Below are positions 24,832 through 33,427 of a DNA stretch of 33,473 bases, in pieces (position 1 is the stretch's first letter; each line of letters starts with the position of its first letter). The notes beneath the pieces are model-generated. The model did not search any database. It saw only the letters and a program-made list of their open reading frames with translations, and had not been told where the DNA came from. The position numbers and the translations under genes are program-made. Source of the stretch: Burkholderiales bacterium (GTDB lineage: Bacteria; Pseudomonadota; Gammaproteobacteria; Burkholderiales; Burkholderiaceae_C); NCBI GenBank assembly GCA_003963115.1, contig RXJQ01000069.1:1-33473 (forward strand), read 5' to 3'.

Positions 24832-26153
24832 TTCTTGAGGCGGCCATTCAAGCGGAATTCGGCGGCCTGAGCGTGGGCCTGAAGGCCTTCGCCGTAAGCC
24901 AGCACGGCAGCCGTCTTGCCCAGCACCTGGGCACCGGCTTCGCTCACCTCGATCAGGCTGGAGCGCTTCTGGAAGTCGTACACACCCAGTGGCGACGAGA
25001 AGCGCGCCGTGCCCGAGGTGGGCAGCACGTGGTTGGGGCCGGCACAGTAATCACCCAGCGATTCACTGGTATAGGCGCCAAGGAAGATGGCCCCGGCATG
25101 CTTGAGCAGCGGCTCCCACTTGTGCGGGTCATTGGACGAGACTTCAAGGTGCTCGGGCGCGATGCGGTTGCTGATCTCGCAGGCCTCTTCCATGCTGCGC
25201 GTGTGGATCAGGGCACCACGCCCTTCCAGCGAGGCGCGGATGATGTTAGCGCGCGGCATGGTGGGCAGCAGGCGGTCAATCTCGGCCCGCACCTTGGCGA
25301 TGTAGTCGGAATCGGGGCACAGCAGGATGCTTTGCGCGAGTTCATCGTGCTCGGCCTGGCTGAAGAGGTCCATGGCGACCCAGTCAGGCGGCGTTGTACC
25401 GTCGGCCAGCACGAGGATCTCGCTGGGGCCGGCAATCATGTCGATGCCAACCTGACCGAACACATGCTTCTTGGCGCTCGCCACATAGGCATTGCCCGGG
25501 CCGGTGATCTTGTCGACCTTGGGCACAGTGGCCGTGCCATAGGCCAGTGCCGCAACGGCCTGCGCGCCACCGATGGTGAAGGCGCGGCTCACGCCGGCCA
25601 CGTAAGCGGCGGCCAGCACCATCTGGTTCTTCACGCCATGCGGTGTGGGCACGACCATGATGATCTCGCCAACACCGGCCACATGGGCAGGGATGGCATT
25701 CATCAGCACCGACGATGGGTAGGCCGCTTTACCACCGGGCACATAAATGCCCACGCGGTCGAGCGGCGTGACCTTCTGTCCCAGCAGCGTGCCGTCTTCG
25801 TCGCGGTATTGCCAGCTCAGGCCACAGGCCTCCTTCTGGCGTTCGTGGTAGCTGCGCACGCGCTGGGCGGCGCTTTCCAGCGCGTCACGTTGGGCCGCAG
25901 GCAGGCCCTCGAACGCCGACTGGAGTTCGGCCTGTCCTAACTCCAGCGCGGCCATGCTCGCAGCCGGCAGGTGATCGAAACGCTCGGTGTACTCCAGCAC
26001 CGCCGCGTCGCCGCGTAGGCGGACATCGGCCAGGATCGCGCCCACGCGGTCTTCGATGGCCGTGTCGGTCTCGGCCGACCAATGCAGCACCTTCTGGAAG
26101 GCGGCATCGAAATCGGGCTGGGAGGTGGCGAGGTGGCGGATCTGGACGGTCAT
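24828..26153 (-). CDS. hisD: Histidinol dehydrogenase
   Basis: A 441-residue enzyme that oxidises histidinol to histidine in two NAD-dependent steps. Diagnostic segments are '[29 protein letters not shown]', '[13 protein letters not shown]', '[11 protein letters not shown]' and '[14 protein letters not shown]'. The zinc/substrate segment '[14 protein letters not shown]' and '[17 protein letters not shown]' are also intact. The ATG at 26153 ([10 protein letters not shown]) fits homologues; a TTG at 26177 would add eight residues and almost touch the hisG stop. It lies 25 bases after hisG. Confidence 0.96.
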   Translation of the reverse strand: MTVQIRHLATSQPDFDAAFQKVLHWSAETDTAIEDRVGAILADVRLRGDAAVLEYTERFDHLPAASMAALELGQAELQSAFEGLPAAQRDALESAAQRVRSYHERQKEACGLSWQYRDEDGTLLGQKVTPLDRVGIYVPGGKAAYPSSVLMNAIPAHVAGVGEIIMVVPTPHGVKNQMVLAAAYVAGVSRAFTIGGAQAVAALAYGTATVPKVDKITGPGNAYVASAKKHVFGQVGIDMIAGPSEILVLADGTTPPDWVAMDLFSQAEHDELAQSILLCPDSDYIAKVRAEIDRLLPTMPRANIIRASLEGRGALIHTRSMEEACEISNRIAPEHLEVSSNDPHKWEPLLKHAGAIFLGAYTSESLGDYCAGPNHVLPTSGTARFSSPLGVYDFQKRSSLIEVSEAGAQVLGKTAAVLAYGEGLQAHAQAAEFRLNGRLKK

Positions 26154-26178
26154 GGGCACAGGGATCTCAGAGATCAAA

Positions 26179-26829
26179 TCACTTCGGGATGGCGGACTCG
26201 AAAGCCTGGATCAGCGCGCGAATGGGTTCGCGCTTGAGCTTGAGCGCAGCCTGGTTGACCACCAGGCGCGAGCTGATCTGCATGATCTGCTCTACTTCAA
26301 CGAGCTTGTTGGCCTTGAGCGTGCTGCCGGTGGAGACCAGGTCCACGATGGCATCGGCCAGGCCGGTCAGCGGCGCCAGTTCCATCGAGCCATAGAGCTT
26401 GATGAGGTCCACGTGCACGCCCTTGTCGGCGAAGTGCTGGCGCGCAATGGTGGTGTACTTGGTGGCCACGCGGATGCGCGAGCCCTGCTTGACGGCGGCC
26501 TCGTAGTCGAAGTCGGCGCGCACGGCCACGCTCATGCGGCACTTGGCGATGTTGAGGTCCAGCGGCTGGTACAGGCCCGCATCGCCCTCTTCGCCGGCAT
26601 GCTCGATCAGCACGTCCTTGCCGGCCACGCCGATGTCGGCACCGCCATGGGCCACATAGGTGGGCACGTCGGTGGCGCGCACCAACACCACCCGAACGTC
26701 TTCACGGTTGGTGGGCAGGATGAGCTTGCGGGACTTTTCCGGGTCTTCGGTCACCTGGATGCCGGCGGCGGCCAGCAGCGGCAGGGTCTCTTCGAAGATG
26801 CGGCCTTTGGAAAGCGCTAGGGTAATCAT
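26179..26829 (-). CDS. hisG: ATP phosphoribosyltransferase, short form
   Basis: A 216-residue catalytic subunit of the first, committed step of histidine synthesis (ATP plus PRPP). It shows '[16 protein letters not shown]' at the N-terminus, '[15 protein letters not shown]' and the PRPP loop '[17 protein letters not shown]'. It lacks the C-terminal regulatory domain of the long form, so it should need HisZ for activity and histidine feedback; hisZ is not in the window. The ATG at 26829 has no clear SD. A hairpin-rich repeat separates it from murA upstream and may reduce read-through. Confidence 0.96.
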   Translation of the reverse strand: MITLALSKGRIFEETLPLLAAAGIQVTEDPEKSRKLILPTNREDVRVVLVRATDVPTYVAHGGADIGVAGKDVLIEHAGEEGDAGLYQPLDLNIAKCRMSVAVRADFDYEAAVKQGSRIRVATKYTTIARQHFADKGVHVDLIKLYGSMELAPLTGLADAIVDLVSTGSTLKANKLVEVEQIMQISSRLVVNQAALKLKREPIRALIQAFESAIPK

Positions 26830-26860
26830 AGGTTTGGCGAGTAGCAGGGCCTCATCAAGC

Positions 26861-26937
26861 GGACACCACGGATCCGGCTTTGCCGGTCCGTCGGTGTCGC
26901 CCCCTTGAGGGGGCGCGCGAAGCGCGTAGGGGGTGGG
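26861..26937. repeat. Dispersed-type triple-hairpin repeat between murA and hisG
   Basis: Three hairpins follow one another. First is a long imperfect stem at 26862-26898, outer arms GACACC/GGTGTC and inner ACGGATCCGGC/GCCGGTCCGT around TTT. Next is CGCCCCC-TTGA-GGGGGCG at 26898-26915. Last is CGCGC-GAA-GCGCG at 26914-26926, then TAGGGGGTGGG. I recall very similar intergenic elements scattered through genomes of Comamonadaceae and relatives. Only one copy is in this window. It fills most of the murA-hisG spacer and abuts the murA stop. Confidence 0.7.
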
Positions 26938-28245
26938 TCATTTCACTCGTTCGATGTCGGCGCCAATGGCTCTGAGCTTGGCTTCCATGCGGTCATAGCC
27001 ACGGTCGAGGTGGTAGATGCGGTCGACCAGGGTCTCGCCATCGGCCACCAGGCCGGCGATCACCAGGCTGGCCGAGGCGCGCAGGTCGGTGGCCATCACC
27101 GTGGCGCCGGACAGCCTGGGCACGCCCGTGACCACGGCGCTGTGGCCGTCCACCGTGATGCTGGCGCCCAGGCGGATCAGCTCGTTGACGTGCATGAAGC
27201 GGTTTTCGAAGATGGTCTCGTGGATCACGGCCGTGCCTTCGGCCACGCAGTTGAGCGCCATGAACTGGGCTTGCATGTCGGTTGGGAAGGCGGGGTACTC
27301 GCGGGTGCGGAAGCCCACGGCCTTGGGGCGGGCGTCGGCCTGCACGCGGATCCAGCCCTCGCCGCCATCGCGCCCGGTCTCGATCTTCACGCCGGCGTCA
27401 CGCAGCTTCTCGATAACGGCTTCCAGGTGCTCGGCATCGGCCTTGCGCAAGGTGACGTCCCCACCGGCCGCGCCGACGGCACACAGGAAGGTACCCGTTT
27501 CGATGCGGTCAGGGATGATCTGGTGAGCCCGGGCGTTGGTGAGGCCGTGCAGCTTGTCCACACCCTGGATGCGGATGCGGTGCGTACCCTGGCCTTCGAT
27601 CTTCGCACCCATGGCGATCAGCAGATTGGCCAGATCGATGATCTCGGGCTCCTGAGCGGCGTTCTCCAGAATGGTTTCGCCTTCCGCCAGGCTGGCTGCC
27701 ATCAGGAAGTTCTCGGTGCCGGTCACCGTGACCATGTCGGTCGTGATGCGGGCCCCCTTGAGGCGAGTGGGCTTGCCGTTGGCGTCCAGCGGCGTGCGGG
27801 CCTCGATGTAGCCGTGCTCGACCGTGATCTGCGCGCCCATGGCCTGCAGGCCCTTGATGTGCTGGTCCACCGGACGAGAGCCGATGGCGCAACCGCCTGG
27901 CAGCGACACGCGCGCACGGCCAAAGCGTGCCAGCAGCGGGCCCAGCACCAGGATGGAGGCGCGCATGGTCTTGACCAGCTCATACGGCGCCTCGGGCTTG
28001 TCGACCCGGCTGGCGTCCAGGGTGACACGGCCGGGGTCTTCAGCGTGTCGCTCGGCCACGACACCCATATTGCCCAGCAGCTTGAGCGTGGTGGACACGT
28101 CCTTCAGCTGCGGCACATTGGCCAGCGTGACCGGCTCGACACTCAGCAAAGCGGCACAGAGATCGGGCAAGGCGGCATTTTTGGCACCAGAGATCGTCAC
28201 TTCGCCTTGAAGGCGACGACCGCCGCGGATCAGCAGTTTGTCCAT
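26938..28245 (-). CDS. murA: UDP-N-acetylglucosamine 1-carboxyvinyltransferase
   Basis: A 435-residue enzyme adding enolpyruvate from PEP to UDP-GlcNAc, the first committed step of peptidoglycan synthesis and the target of fosfomycin. The active-site cysteine is C119 in '[16 protein letters not shown]'. The N-terminal '[24 protein letters not shown]' and C-terminal '[21 protein letters not shown]' are typical. The ATG at 28245 (MDKLLIRGG) is preferred over a TTG at 28257. Its place between bolA and hisG is the conserved betaproteobacterial order. Confidence 0.97.
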   Translation of the reverse strand: MDKLLIRGGRRLQGEVTISGAKNAALPDLCAALLSVEPVTLANVPQLKDVSTTLKLLGNMGVVAERHAEDPGRVTLDASRVDKPEAPYELVKTMRASILVLGPLLARFGRARVSLPGGCAIGSRPVDQHIKGLQAMGAQITVEHGYIEARTPLDANGKPTRLKGARITTDMVTVTGTENFLMAASLAEGETILENAAQEPEIIDLANLLIAMGAKIEGQGTHRIRIQGVDKLHGLTNARAHQIIPDRIETGTFLCAVGAAGGDVTLRKADAEHLEAVIEKLRDAGVKIETGRDGGEGWIRVQADARPKAVGFRTREYPAFPTDMQAQFMALNCVAEGTAVIHETIFENRFMHVNELIRLGASITVDGHSAVVTGVPRLSGATVMATDLRASASLVIAGLVADGETLVDRIYHLDRGYDRMEAKLRAIGADIERVK

Positions 28246-28369
28246 GAGGAAACGCAAAGGGCGCGAAGCCTCCGCCTGGGCGGGGTCGCGCCGAACAAGT
28301 GGGGAACGGTTTGTCGGGAGATGATCAGGGTTCGCCCATTCAGACTGTGAAATCAGGCCTGGATGCGAA

Positions 28370-28615
28370 TCAGGCCTGTTGGGCCCATTCGGCCGGCGTC
28401 AGGGTCTTCATGGACAGCGCGTGAATCTCAGCCCGCATTCTATCGCCCAGGGCCCGGTAAACGCGCTGGTGGCGTCCAACCCGGTTCTTCCCCTCGAATT
28501 CGGCCGACACGATGGTGGCGAAGAAATGCTCGCCGTCGCCCTCCACCACCAGGTGCTCGCAAGGCAGGCCTGCGGCGATGTATTGCTGGACTTCGGCGGG
28601 AGTGGGGTTGGCCAT
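28370..28615 (-). CDS. BolA-family protein, IbaG type
   Basis: An 81-residue protein with the class-II KH-like BolA fold. Motifs are '[17 protein letters not shown]' and '[16 protein letters not shown]', ending with '[17 protein letters not shown]', the hallmark of the IbaG/YrbA branch encoded next to murA. A cysteine (C19) sits just before the beta strand. By homology it works with monothiol glutaredoxins in iron-sulfur trafficking. The start ATG at 28615 has AAGAG upstream. It lies between the ABC permease and murA on the same strand. Confidence 0.93.
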   Translation of the reverse strand: MANPTPAEVQQYIAAGLPCEHLVVEGDGEHFFATIVSAEFEGKNRVGRHQRVYRALGDRMRAEIHALSMKTLTPAEWAQQA

Positions 28616-28647
28616 GGCGGACTCTTGCAAAACAGACAAAAAGGATT

Positions 28648-29436
28648 TCAGGACCGGATTTTGTACCCGGACTTCAAAAGGCGCAGCGCCACGGCGGAAA
28701 CACCCAGTGTGGCAGTCGCCACCACGCCCAAGCTGAGCCAGGGGCTGACATCGCTGGCGCCGAAAAAGCCGCGTCGAAACCCGTCGATCAGGTAGAAAAA
28801 GGGGTTGAGGTGAGACAGGCCCTGCCAGAAGGCCGGCAGCGAATGCACCGAATAAAACACGCCCGACAGGAAGGTCATGGGCACGATGATGAAGTTCTGG
28901 AAGGCCGCCATCTGGTCGAACTTGTCGGCCCACAACCCGGCGATCAGGCCCAGCGCACCCAGCAGGCAGCCACCCAGCAGCGCGAACACCAGGGCCCACC
29001 AGGGTTCGACCAGGCCGGGCGGCGCAAACCAGGCTGTCACCAGAAAGACCCCCGTTCCCACGGCCAGCCCGCGCACCAGCGAGGCACCCACGTAGGCGAG
29101 AAACCAGGCGCGGTGGGACAGCGGCGTGAGCAGGACGAAGACCAGGTTGCCGGTGATCTTGCTCTGGATCAGCGAGGACGAGCTGTTGGCAAAGGCGTTC
29201 TGCAGCAGGCTCATCATCACCAGGCCTGGGATGAGGAACCGCGTGTAGCCCACACCCTTGAACACCTGGACATGGTCTTCCAGCACATGGCCGAAGATCA
29301 GCAGATAGAGCACGGCCGTCAGCACCGGCGCGCCAATGGTCTGGAAGCTCACCTTCCAAAAGCGCAGCACTTCCTTCATGAACAGCGGGCGGGCGCCCTG
29401 AACAGACGCCATCACGGAGGCGGTCCAGCTCGTCAT
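28648..29436 (-). CDS. ABC-2 type transporter permease
   Basis: A 262-residue membrane protein with six predicted helices ('TIGAPVLTAVLYLLIFGHVL', 'LIPGLVMMSLLQNAFANSSSS', 'LLTPLSHRAWFLAYVGASLVRGL', and a 'PMTFLSGVFYSVHSLP' motif). The last is characteristic of the ABC-2 family of drug, polysaccharide or lipid exporters (YadH type). The start overlaps the ATPase stop (ATGA at 29436-29433), which fits a two-gene transporter. The substrate cannot be read from sequence. Confidence 0.93.
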   Translation of the reverse strand: MTSWTASVMASVQGARPLFMKEVLRFWKVSFQTIGAPVLTAVLYLLIFGHVLEDHVQVFKGVGYTRFLIPGLVMMSLLQNAFANSSSSLIQSKITGNLVFVLLTPLSHRAWFLAYVGASLVRGLAVGTGVFLVTAWFAPPGLVEPWWALVFALLGGCLLGALGLIAGLWADKFDQMAAFQNFIIVPMTFLSGVFYSVHSLPAFWQGLSHLNPFFYLIDGFRRGFFGASDVSPWLSLGVVATATLGVSAVALRLLKSGYKIRS

Positions 29437-30386
29437 GCTGTCACCCCCGTGTTGTGGATGGCCGACGCCAAGGCGGGGCCTCGCTGATGGCTTTGCATGA
29501 TCTCCAGGAACACGTCTTCGAGGTCGGCTCGGCCCAGCTCCAGGTCTTCGACCTTGCACTGGGCGGCCCGCAGACGGCTGAGGATCTGCTCGACCTCGAT
29601 GGCACTGTGCGCCGGCAGCTGCACGATGCGGCCTGTGACCCGAGCATGGAGCGCCAGATCGGCAGGCAAGGCGGCATCGGTCTTGAAGCGCAGCATGGTC
29701 GAGGCCGTGCCAGCCAGCAGCTCGGAGGTGCGGTCCAGCGCCACGAGCTGGCCCTGCTTGAGCATGCCGATGCGCTGGCACAAGGCTTCAGCCTCCTCCA
29801 GGTAGTGCGTTGTCAGCAGCACGGCATGGCCTTGCTTGTTGAGCTGGGCGATGAATTGCCACAGGGTCTGGCGCAGCTCCACGTCCACGCCGGCCGTGGG
29901 CTCGTCCAGCACGATGACGGGCGGGCGGTGCACCAGAGCCTGGGCCACCAGCACGCGGCGCTTCATGCCACCGGAAAGCTGACGCATATTGGCCTCGGCC
30001 TTGTCACTCAGGCCCAGATTGGCCAGCAACTCGTCGATCCAGTCGTCATTGCGGCGCAGGCCGAAATAGGCGCTTTGGATGCGCAGGGTCTCGCGAACCG
30101 AGAAAAAGGGGTCGAACACCAGCTCCTGGGGGACCACACCCAGCGCCCGACGGGCGGCGGCATAGTCGCCCACCACGTCGTGCCCCTGCACGGTGACGCT
30201 ACCGGACGTGGCCCGGCTCAGCCCTGCCAGGATGCTGATCAGGGTGGTCTTGCCCGCGCCGTTGGGGCCCAGCAGGCCGAAGAACTCGCCTTCCTGGATG
30301 TCGAAGCTGACACCCTGCAGCGCACGCACGGTGCGACCGGCGGACTGGAAGGTCTTGGTGATGTTGTGGAAGGTGACGGCGCTCAT
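29433..30386 (-). CDS. ABC-2 transporter ATP-binding protein
   Basis: A 317-residue ATPase. Starting at the ATG at 30386 (MSAVTFHNITKTF), it shows Walker A GPNGAGKTT (40-48), Q-loop 'VVPQELV' (84-90), signature LSGGM (137-141), Walker B 'VIVLDEPTAG' (157-166) and H-loop H194. The last 80 residues form the accessory domain of the CcmA/NatA/YadG group, ending 'LEDVFLEIM'. It powers the permease encoded immediately downstream. It is the first gene of the ABC-bolA-murA-his series, divergent from the ACBP gene across 141 bases. Confidence 0.94.
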   Translation of the reverse strand: MSAVTFHNITKTFQSAGRTVRALQGVSFDIQEGEFFGLLGPNGAGKTTLISILAGLSRATSGSVTVQGHDVVGDYAAARRALGVVPQELVFDPFFSVRETLRIQSAYFGLRRNDDWIDELLANLGLSDKAEANMRQLSGGMKRRVLVAQALVHRPPVIVLDEPTAGVDVELRQTLWQFIAQLNKQGHAVLLTTHYLEEAEALCQRIGMLKQGQLVALDRTSELLAGTASTMLRFKTDAALPADLALHARVTGRIVQLPAHSAIEVEQILSRLRAAQCKVEDLELGRADLEDVFLEIMQSHQRGPALASAIHNTGVTA

Positions 30387-30527
30387 GGGGCTGGAGATTT
30401 TAGGGAATCCGCCATGACCCCATGGTTTTTCAGGCACTGGCTTGAGGGGGTTGAGGGGCCCCGGGCGTGACCCGACGCGTCAAACGGGCGCTAACATGTT
30501 TGCCGCGCTTTCAAACAGGAGACAAAC

Positions 30528-30785
30528 ATGTCCGATCTTCAAGCCCGTTTCGAGAAGGCCCTGGCCGACTCCAAGCTGCTGCCCGCCAAGCCCGACAACA
30601 ACACCCTGCTGCAGATCTACTCGCTGTTCAAGCAAGGCAGCGTGGGCGATGTGCAAGGCGACCGCCCCGGCTTCACCGATTTCGTCGGCCGCGCCAAGTA
30701 CGACGCCTGGGCAAGCCTGAAAGGCAAGACCCAGGACGCCGCCAAGCAGGCCTACATCGACCTGATCGAATCGCTCAAGAAGTGA
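30528..30785 (+). CDS. Acyl-CoA-binding protein
   Basis: An 85-residue four-helix ACBP. Conserved segments are 'LQARFEKALADSKLLPAKPDNNTLLQIYSLFKQG', 'GDVQGDRPGF' and 'RAKYDAWASLKGKTQDAAKQAYIDLIESLKK', with the Tyr and Lys residues that hold the CoA adenine and phosphate. It buffers and carries long-chain acyl-CoA in the cytoplasm. AGGAG lies eight bases upstream of the ATG. It is convergent with the PHA-system gene, and the two share a hairpin at 30808-30828. Confidence 0.95.
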   Translation: MSDLQARFEKALADSKLLPAKPDNNTLLQIYSLFKQGSVGDVQGDRPGFTDFVGRAKYDAWASLKGKTQDAAKQAYIDLIESLKK

Positions 30786-30807
30786 TGCGCTGAGAAGCCC
30801 TGGGCCG

Positions 30808-30828
30808 GGCCTGATGCGCAATCAGGCC
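30808..30828. terminator. Hairpin shared by convergent ACBP and PHA-system genes
   Basis: GGCCTGAT (30808-30815) pairs with ATCAGGCC (30821-30828) around GCGCA. It overlaps the stop codon of the minus-strand gene and lies 23 bases past the ACBP stop. Only TT follows on the plus strand, so it is a weak terminator at best. Confidence 0.45.
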
Positions 30829-31127
30829 TTGCCTGACGCCTTCTCGACAATGCGGCCGAGGTTCTTGGCGATCTCGGCTTCGATGATGGGCTTAAAGGCC
30901 TTCATCATCATGCCCAGCTTGACTTCGAGGTCGAAGCTGGTGCCCGTCACGGTCATCAGGCCGTTGACGCCCATGCGCTCGAAGGTGATGGTGTCCTTGT
31001 CGGCGCCTTCGGTGTGCTTGCACTCCAGCCCCATCTTCTTGGCGGAGTCTTCGGCCCACTGCTTGGCCAGTTCACGGGCCTTTTCCAGCCCCAGGTTGTG
31101 CGCTTGCGAAAATTGGACGTCGCTCAT
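30822..31127 (-). CDS. Polyhydroxyalkanoic acid system family protein
   Basis: A 101-residue protein from the ATG at 31127 (MSDVQFSQAHNLGLEKARELAKQWAEDSAKK), with GAGGAGA upstream. It matches the small family annotated as a putative polyhydroxyalkanoate granule-system protein: an N-terminal 'HNLGLEKAREL' helix, then a beta region ('DTITFERMGVNGLMTVTGTSFDLEVKLGMMMKAF') and a C-terminal amphipathic helix ('IIEAEIAKNLGRIVEK'). The biochemical role is not established; the fold resembles START/Bet v1-like lipid binders, which is my inference. It sits next to an acyl-CoA-binding protein, which suits PHA or fatty-acid metabolism. It is divergent from the M20 hydrolase. Confidence 0.85.
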   Translation of the reverse strand: MSDVQFSQAHNLGLEKARELAKQWAEDSAKKMGLECKHTEGADKDTITFERMGVNGLMTVTGTSFDLEVKLGMMMKAFKPIIEAEIAKNLGRIVEKASGKA

Positions 31128-31227
31128 GGCGAATCTCCTCGTTGGTCGTGACGAGCGGACACTATAAATAGCCTGGGGGCTTTCGGACGGGTAATATGAC
31201 ACTCCCGTTCGAATTGTTCCCTTCAAC

Positions 31228-32445
31228 ATGACTGTCCTGAACGCCGAACTGCCCCCGACTGTCCTGCCGGAGTTGCAGGATCAGGCCGACGCCATGCGGG
31301 CGTTTCGACGCGACATCCATGCCCACCCGGAACTGTGCTTTCAGGAAGAGCGCACAGCCGAGCTGATCGCCAAGACCCTGCGCAACTGGGGCATCGAGGT
31401 GCACACCGACCTGGGCAAGACCGGCGTGGTGGGTGTGATCAAAGGGCGCCCCGGCAAGCGTGCCATCGGCCTGCGTGCCGACATGGACGCCCTGCCCATG
31501 ACCGAGCACAACACCTTTGCCCATGCCAGCCGGCACCCAGGCCGCATGCATGCCTGCGGGCACGACGGCCACACCGCCATGCTGATGGCCGCGGCCCAGC
31601 ATCTGGCCGCCAAACGCGATTTCGACGGCACCGTCTACCTCGTGTTCCAGCCCGCCGAAGAGGGCGGTGGCGGCGCGCGCGAGATGATCAAGGACGGCCT
31701 GTTCACGCGCTTCCCGATGGACGCGATCTTCGGCATGCACAACTGGCCCGGCATGGCCGTGGGCGAGTTCGCCATCAAGAGCGGCCCCTGCTTCGCCTCC
31801 AGCAATGAATTTCTGATCACCATCAAGGGCAAAGGCTGCCATGGCGCCATGCCGCATCTGGGCATCGACCCCGTGCCCATCGCCTGCCAACTGGTGCAGA
31901 GTTTCCAGACCATCTTGACGCGCAATATGCGGCCCGTCGAAACCGGCGTGATCTCGGTGACCATGATCGAAGCGGGCGAAGCCACCAATGTGATCCCCGA
32001 GTCGGTGACCATGCAGGGCACGGTGCGCACCTTCACCACCGAGGTGCTGGACCTGATCGAAAACCGCATGCGCGAGATGACGCGGCATGTCTGTGCGGCC
32101 TTTGGCGCCAGCGCCGAATTCGAGTTCTGCCGCAACTACCCGCCCACCATCAACCACCCGGCCGAGAGCGCCTTCGTGCGCCAGGTGATGACCGAGGTGG
32201 CCGGCGCCAGCCGGGTGCGCGAGTTCGAGCCCACCATGGGCGCCGAGGACTTCAGCTTCTTCCTGATCGATAAGCCCGGTGCCTATTTCGTGATCGGCAA
32301 TGGCGATGGCACCCACCGCGAGGCCGGCCACGGCATGGGGCCCTGCATGCTGCACAACCCCAGCTACGACTTCAACGACGAGCTGATCCCGCTGGGCGCC
32401 ACCTTGTGGGTCAAACTCGCTCAGCGCTGGCTGGCTCAGCCCTGA
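31228..32445 (+). CDS. M20 family metallo-amidohydrolase
   Basis: A 405-residue amidohydrolase of the M20D (hippurate hydrolase / N-acyl-amino acid deacylase) group. Metal-site motifs are 'MHACGHDGHTAM' (C110, H112), 'FQPAEEGGGGA' (E144/E145), 'IFGMHNWPG' and 'MGAEDFSFF', with 'MLHNPSYDFND' giving the last histidine. The lid-dimer domain spans about 190-310 ('GCHGAMPHLGIDPV'). It is cytoplasmic, with no signal. It probably cleaves an N-acyl amino acid or similar amide; the substrate is not predictable from sequence. It is convergent with, and overlaps by ten bases, the RNA ligase gene. Confidence 0.93.
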   Translation: MTVLNAELPPTVLPELQDQADAMRAFRRDIHAHPELCFQEERTAELIAKTLRNWGIEVHTDLGKTGVVGVIKGRPGKRAIGLRADMDALPMTEHNTFAHASRHPGRMHACGHDGHTAMLMAAAQHLAAKRDFDGTVYLVFQPAEEGGGGAREMIKDGLFTRFPMDAIFGMHNWPGMAVGEFAIKSGPCFASSNEFLITIKGKGCHGAMPHLGIDPVPIACQLVQSFQTILTRNMRPVETGVISVTMIEAGEATNVIPESVTMQGTVRTFTTEVLDLIENRMREMTRHVCAAFGASAEFEFCRNYPPTINHPAESAFVRQVMTEVAGASRVREFEPTMGAEDFSFFLIDKPGAYFVIGNGDGTHREAGHGMGPCMLHNPSYDFNDELIPLGATLWVKLAQRWLAQP

Positions 32446-33134
32446 TCGTCCTGATCCCAGCTGATCCGGTTCCATTGCAAGGCGCGGCTGCGCCAGTGCT
32501 CCTCGATGCTTTGCACGAAGTCCGGGCGGACCAGCTTGCCCCGGTTGAGCAACCAGTCATCATCCTCATGACGAACGACCACCCCCTCCAGTGAGCCCTC
32601 ACGGTAGTGGCTGCGGTGGCTGTTGACCCACTCGGTGAGCTCCTTGACAGAGGTTTGACCCATGCTCACACGCGGCACCTCGCGCACCTGGAGCTTTTGC
32701 GCCAACTCGTGTCGGCGGCGGGTGCTCCAGAAGCGGCCCGTGGCGCGGTCATACACGTCGAAGGCCAGGTACCAGTCCGGCAGGGTTTCGTAGTCCAGCG
32801 AGTGCTGGGCCGCGCACCATTCCCCAAATAGGATGAGCTGGTCCCCCAGGGCATCGAAAAAGGCGTCTTCGCGGATCACCAGCCACTCCTGCAAGCGCGC
32901 GAACTGCCCGCCATAAGGCTTGTTGAGGTACTGGCCCCGGTTCTGCACGTGCAGCACACCATCGGCGTTGAAGGAGATGCCCATGTTGGCGCCGTCGAGC
33001 TTTTCTTCAACCACCACCGGGTGGGCCAGCAAGGCGGTCACTTCCTCATGAGACAAGACCTTGTCGTCGCGCGGCGTGCCGGCGCCCAGCCAGGCGATGT
33101 GGGGCGTGTGGGGGAAGCGGAAGAAGTCGCTCAT
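32436..33134 (-). CDS. Small ATP-dependent RNA ligase (Rnl2-like nucleotidyltransferase)
   Basis: A 232-residue protein with the nucleotidyltransferase motifs of the RNA ligase family in order. Motif I is EEKLDGANMG with the lysine to be adenylylated at K45. Next are 'VQNRGQYL', motif III 'LILFGEWCAAQHS', motif IIIa 'YLAFDVYD', motif IV 'EGVVVRHE' and motif V 'GKLVRPDF'. It is close to the minimum size for the catalytic domain and has no extra C-terminal domain. Such ligases seal 3'-OH/5'-PO4 RNA ends in repair. It follows the PIN-like gene by 11 bases on the same strand, so the two are likely co-transcribed. The start ATG at 33134 gives MSDFFRFPHTPH. Its stop overlaps the convergent M20 gene. 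Confidence 0.85.
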   Translation of the reverse strand: MSDFFRFPHTPHIAWLGAGTPRDDKVLSHEEVTALLAHPVVVEEKLDGANMGISFNADGVLHVQNRGQYLNKPYGGQFARLQEWLVIREDAFFDALGDQLILFGEWCAAQHSLDYETLPDWYLAFDVYDRATGRFWSTRRRHELAQKLQVREVPRVSMGQTSVKELTEWVNSHRSHYREGSLEGVVVRHEDDDWLLNRGKLVRPDFVQSIEEHWRSRALQWNRISWDQDDQG

Positions 33135-33145
33135 GGCCGATCAGC

Positions 33146-33427
33146 TTACTCGCCGAACTTGTGGAGATGAAAGCGATGCAGGTCCGCATCGCACAGGAAC
33201 TGCACGCGCACGCCATGCTTGGCCAGGGCGGAAGACCAGTCCAGCCACTTGCAATCGGCAGCCTGCAGAATGGGCGGGGACTCGGGGTGCAGGCGGGCCA
33301 CGGCCACGAACTTGCGGTCCATGGGATCGAAGGCGGCCAGCTCCGGGTCATCGGGGAAGGCCTCGTAGCCGCGCATGTGGTTAGGGATGCACTGAAAAAG
33401 GTCCGCTGACTGGCGTACGACTTGCAT
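33146..33427 (-). CDS. PIN-like domain protein, C-terminal half (possibly truncated or frameshifted)
   Basis: A 93-residue frame reading 'GYEAFPDDPELAAFDPMDRKFVAVA' and then 'PPILQAADCKWLDWSSAL', ending 'VQFLCDADLHRFHLHKFGE'. The FD-x-x-DRKFVAVA block followed by a PPIL-x-A-x-D stretch is what I recall from the second half of uncharacterised PIN-like nucleases, where the aspartates help bind metal. The N-terminal half with the first catalytic aspartate is not in this frame: an in-frame TGA lies four codons before the ATG at 33427, and the window ends 46 bases upstream of that ATG. Either the gene is short, or a frameshift separates the halves. It lies 11 bases before the RNA ligase. The family call is from memory. 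Confidence 0.55.
   Translation of the reverse strand: MQVVRQSADLFQCIPNHMRGYEAFPDDPELAAFDPMDRKFVAVARLHPESPPILQAADCKWLDWSSALAKHGVRVQFLCDADLHRFHLHKFGE

Noticed and set aside
28351..28377. AATCAGGCCT repeated at 28351-28360 and 28368-28377, with a similar string at the PHA-gene stop (about 30820).
   Set aside because: AGGCCT is itself palindromic and common in GC-rich DNA, and the units are too short to be a repeat family.
30440..30465. GAGGGGGTTGAGGGG upstream of the ACBP gene as a second copy of the triple-hairpin repeat.
   Set aside because: It shares only a G-run; none of the three stems of the 26861-26937 element is present.
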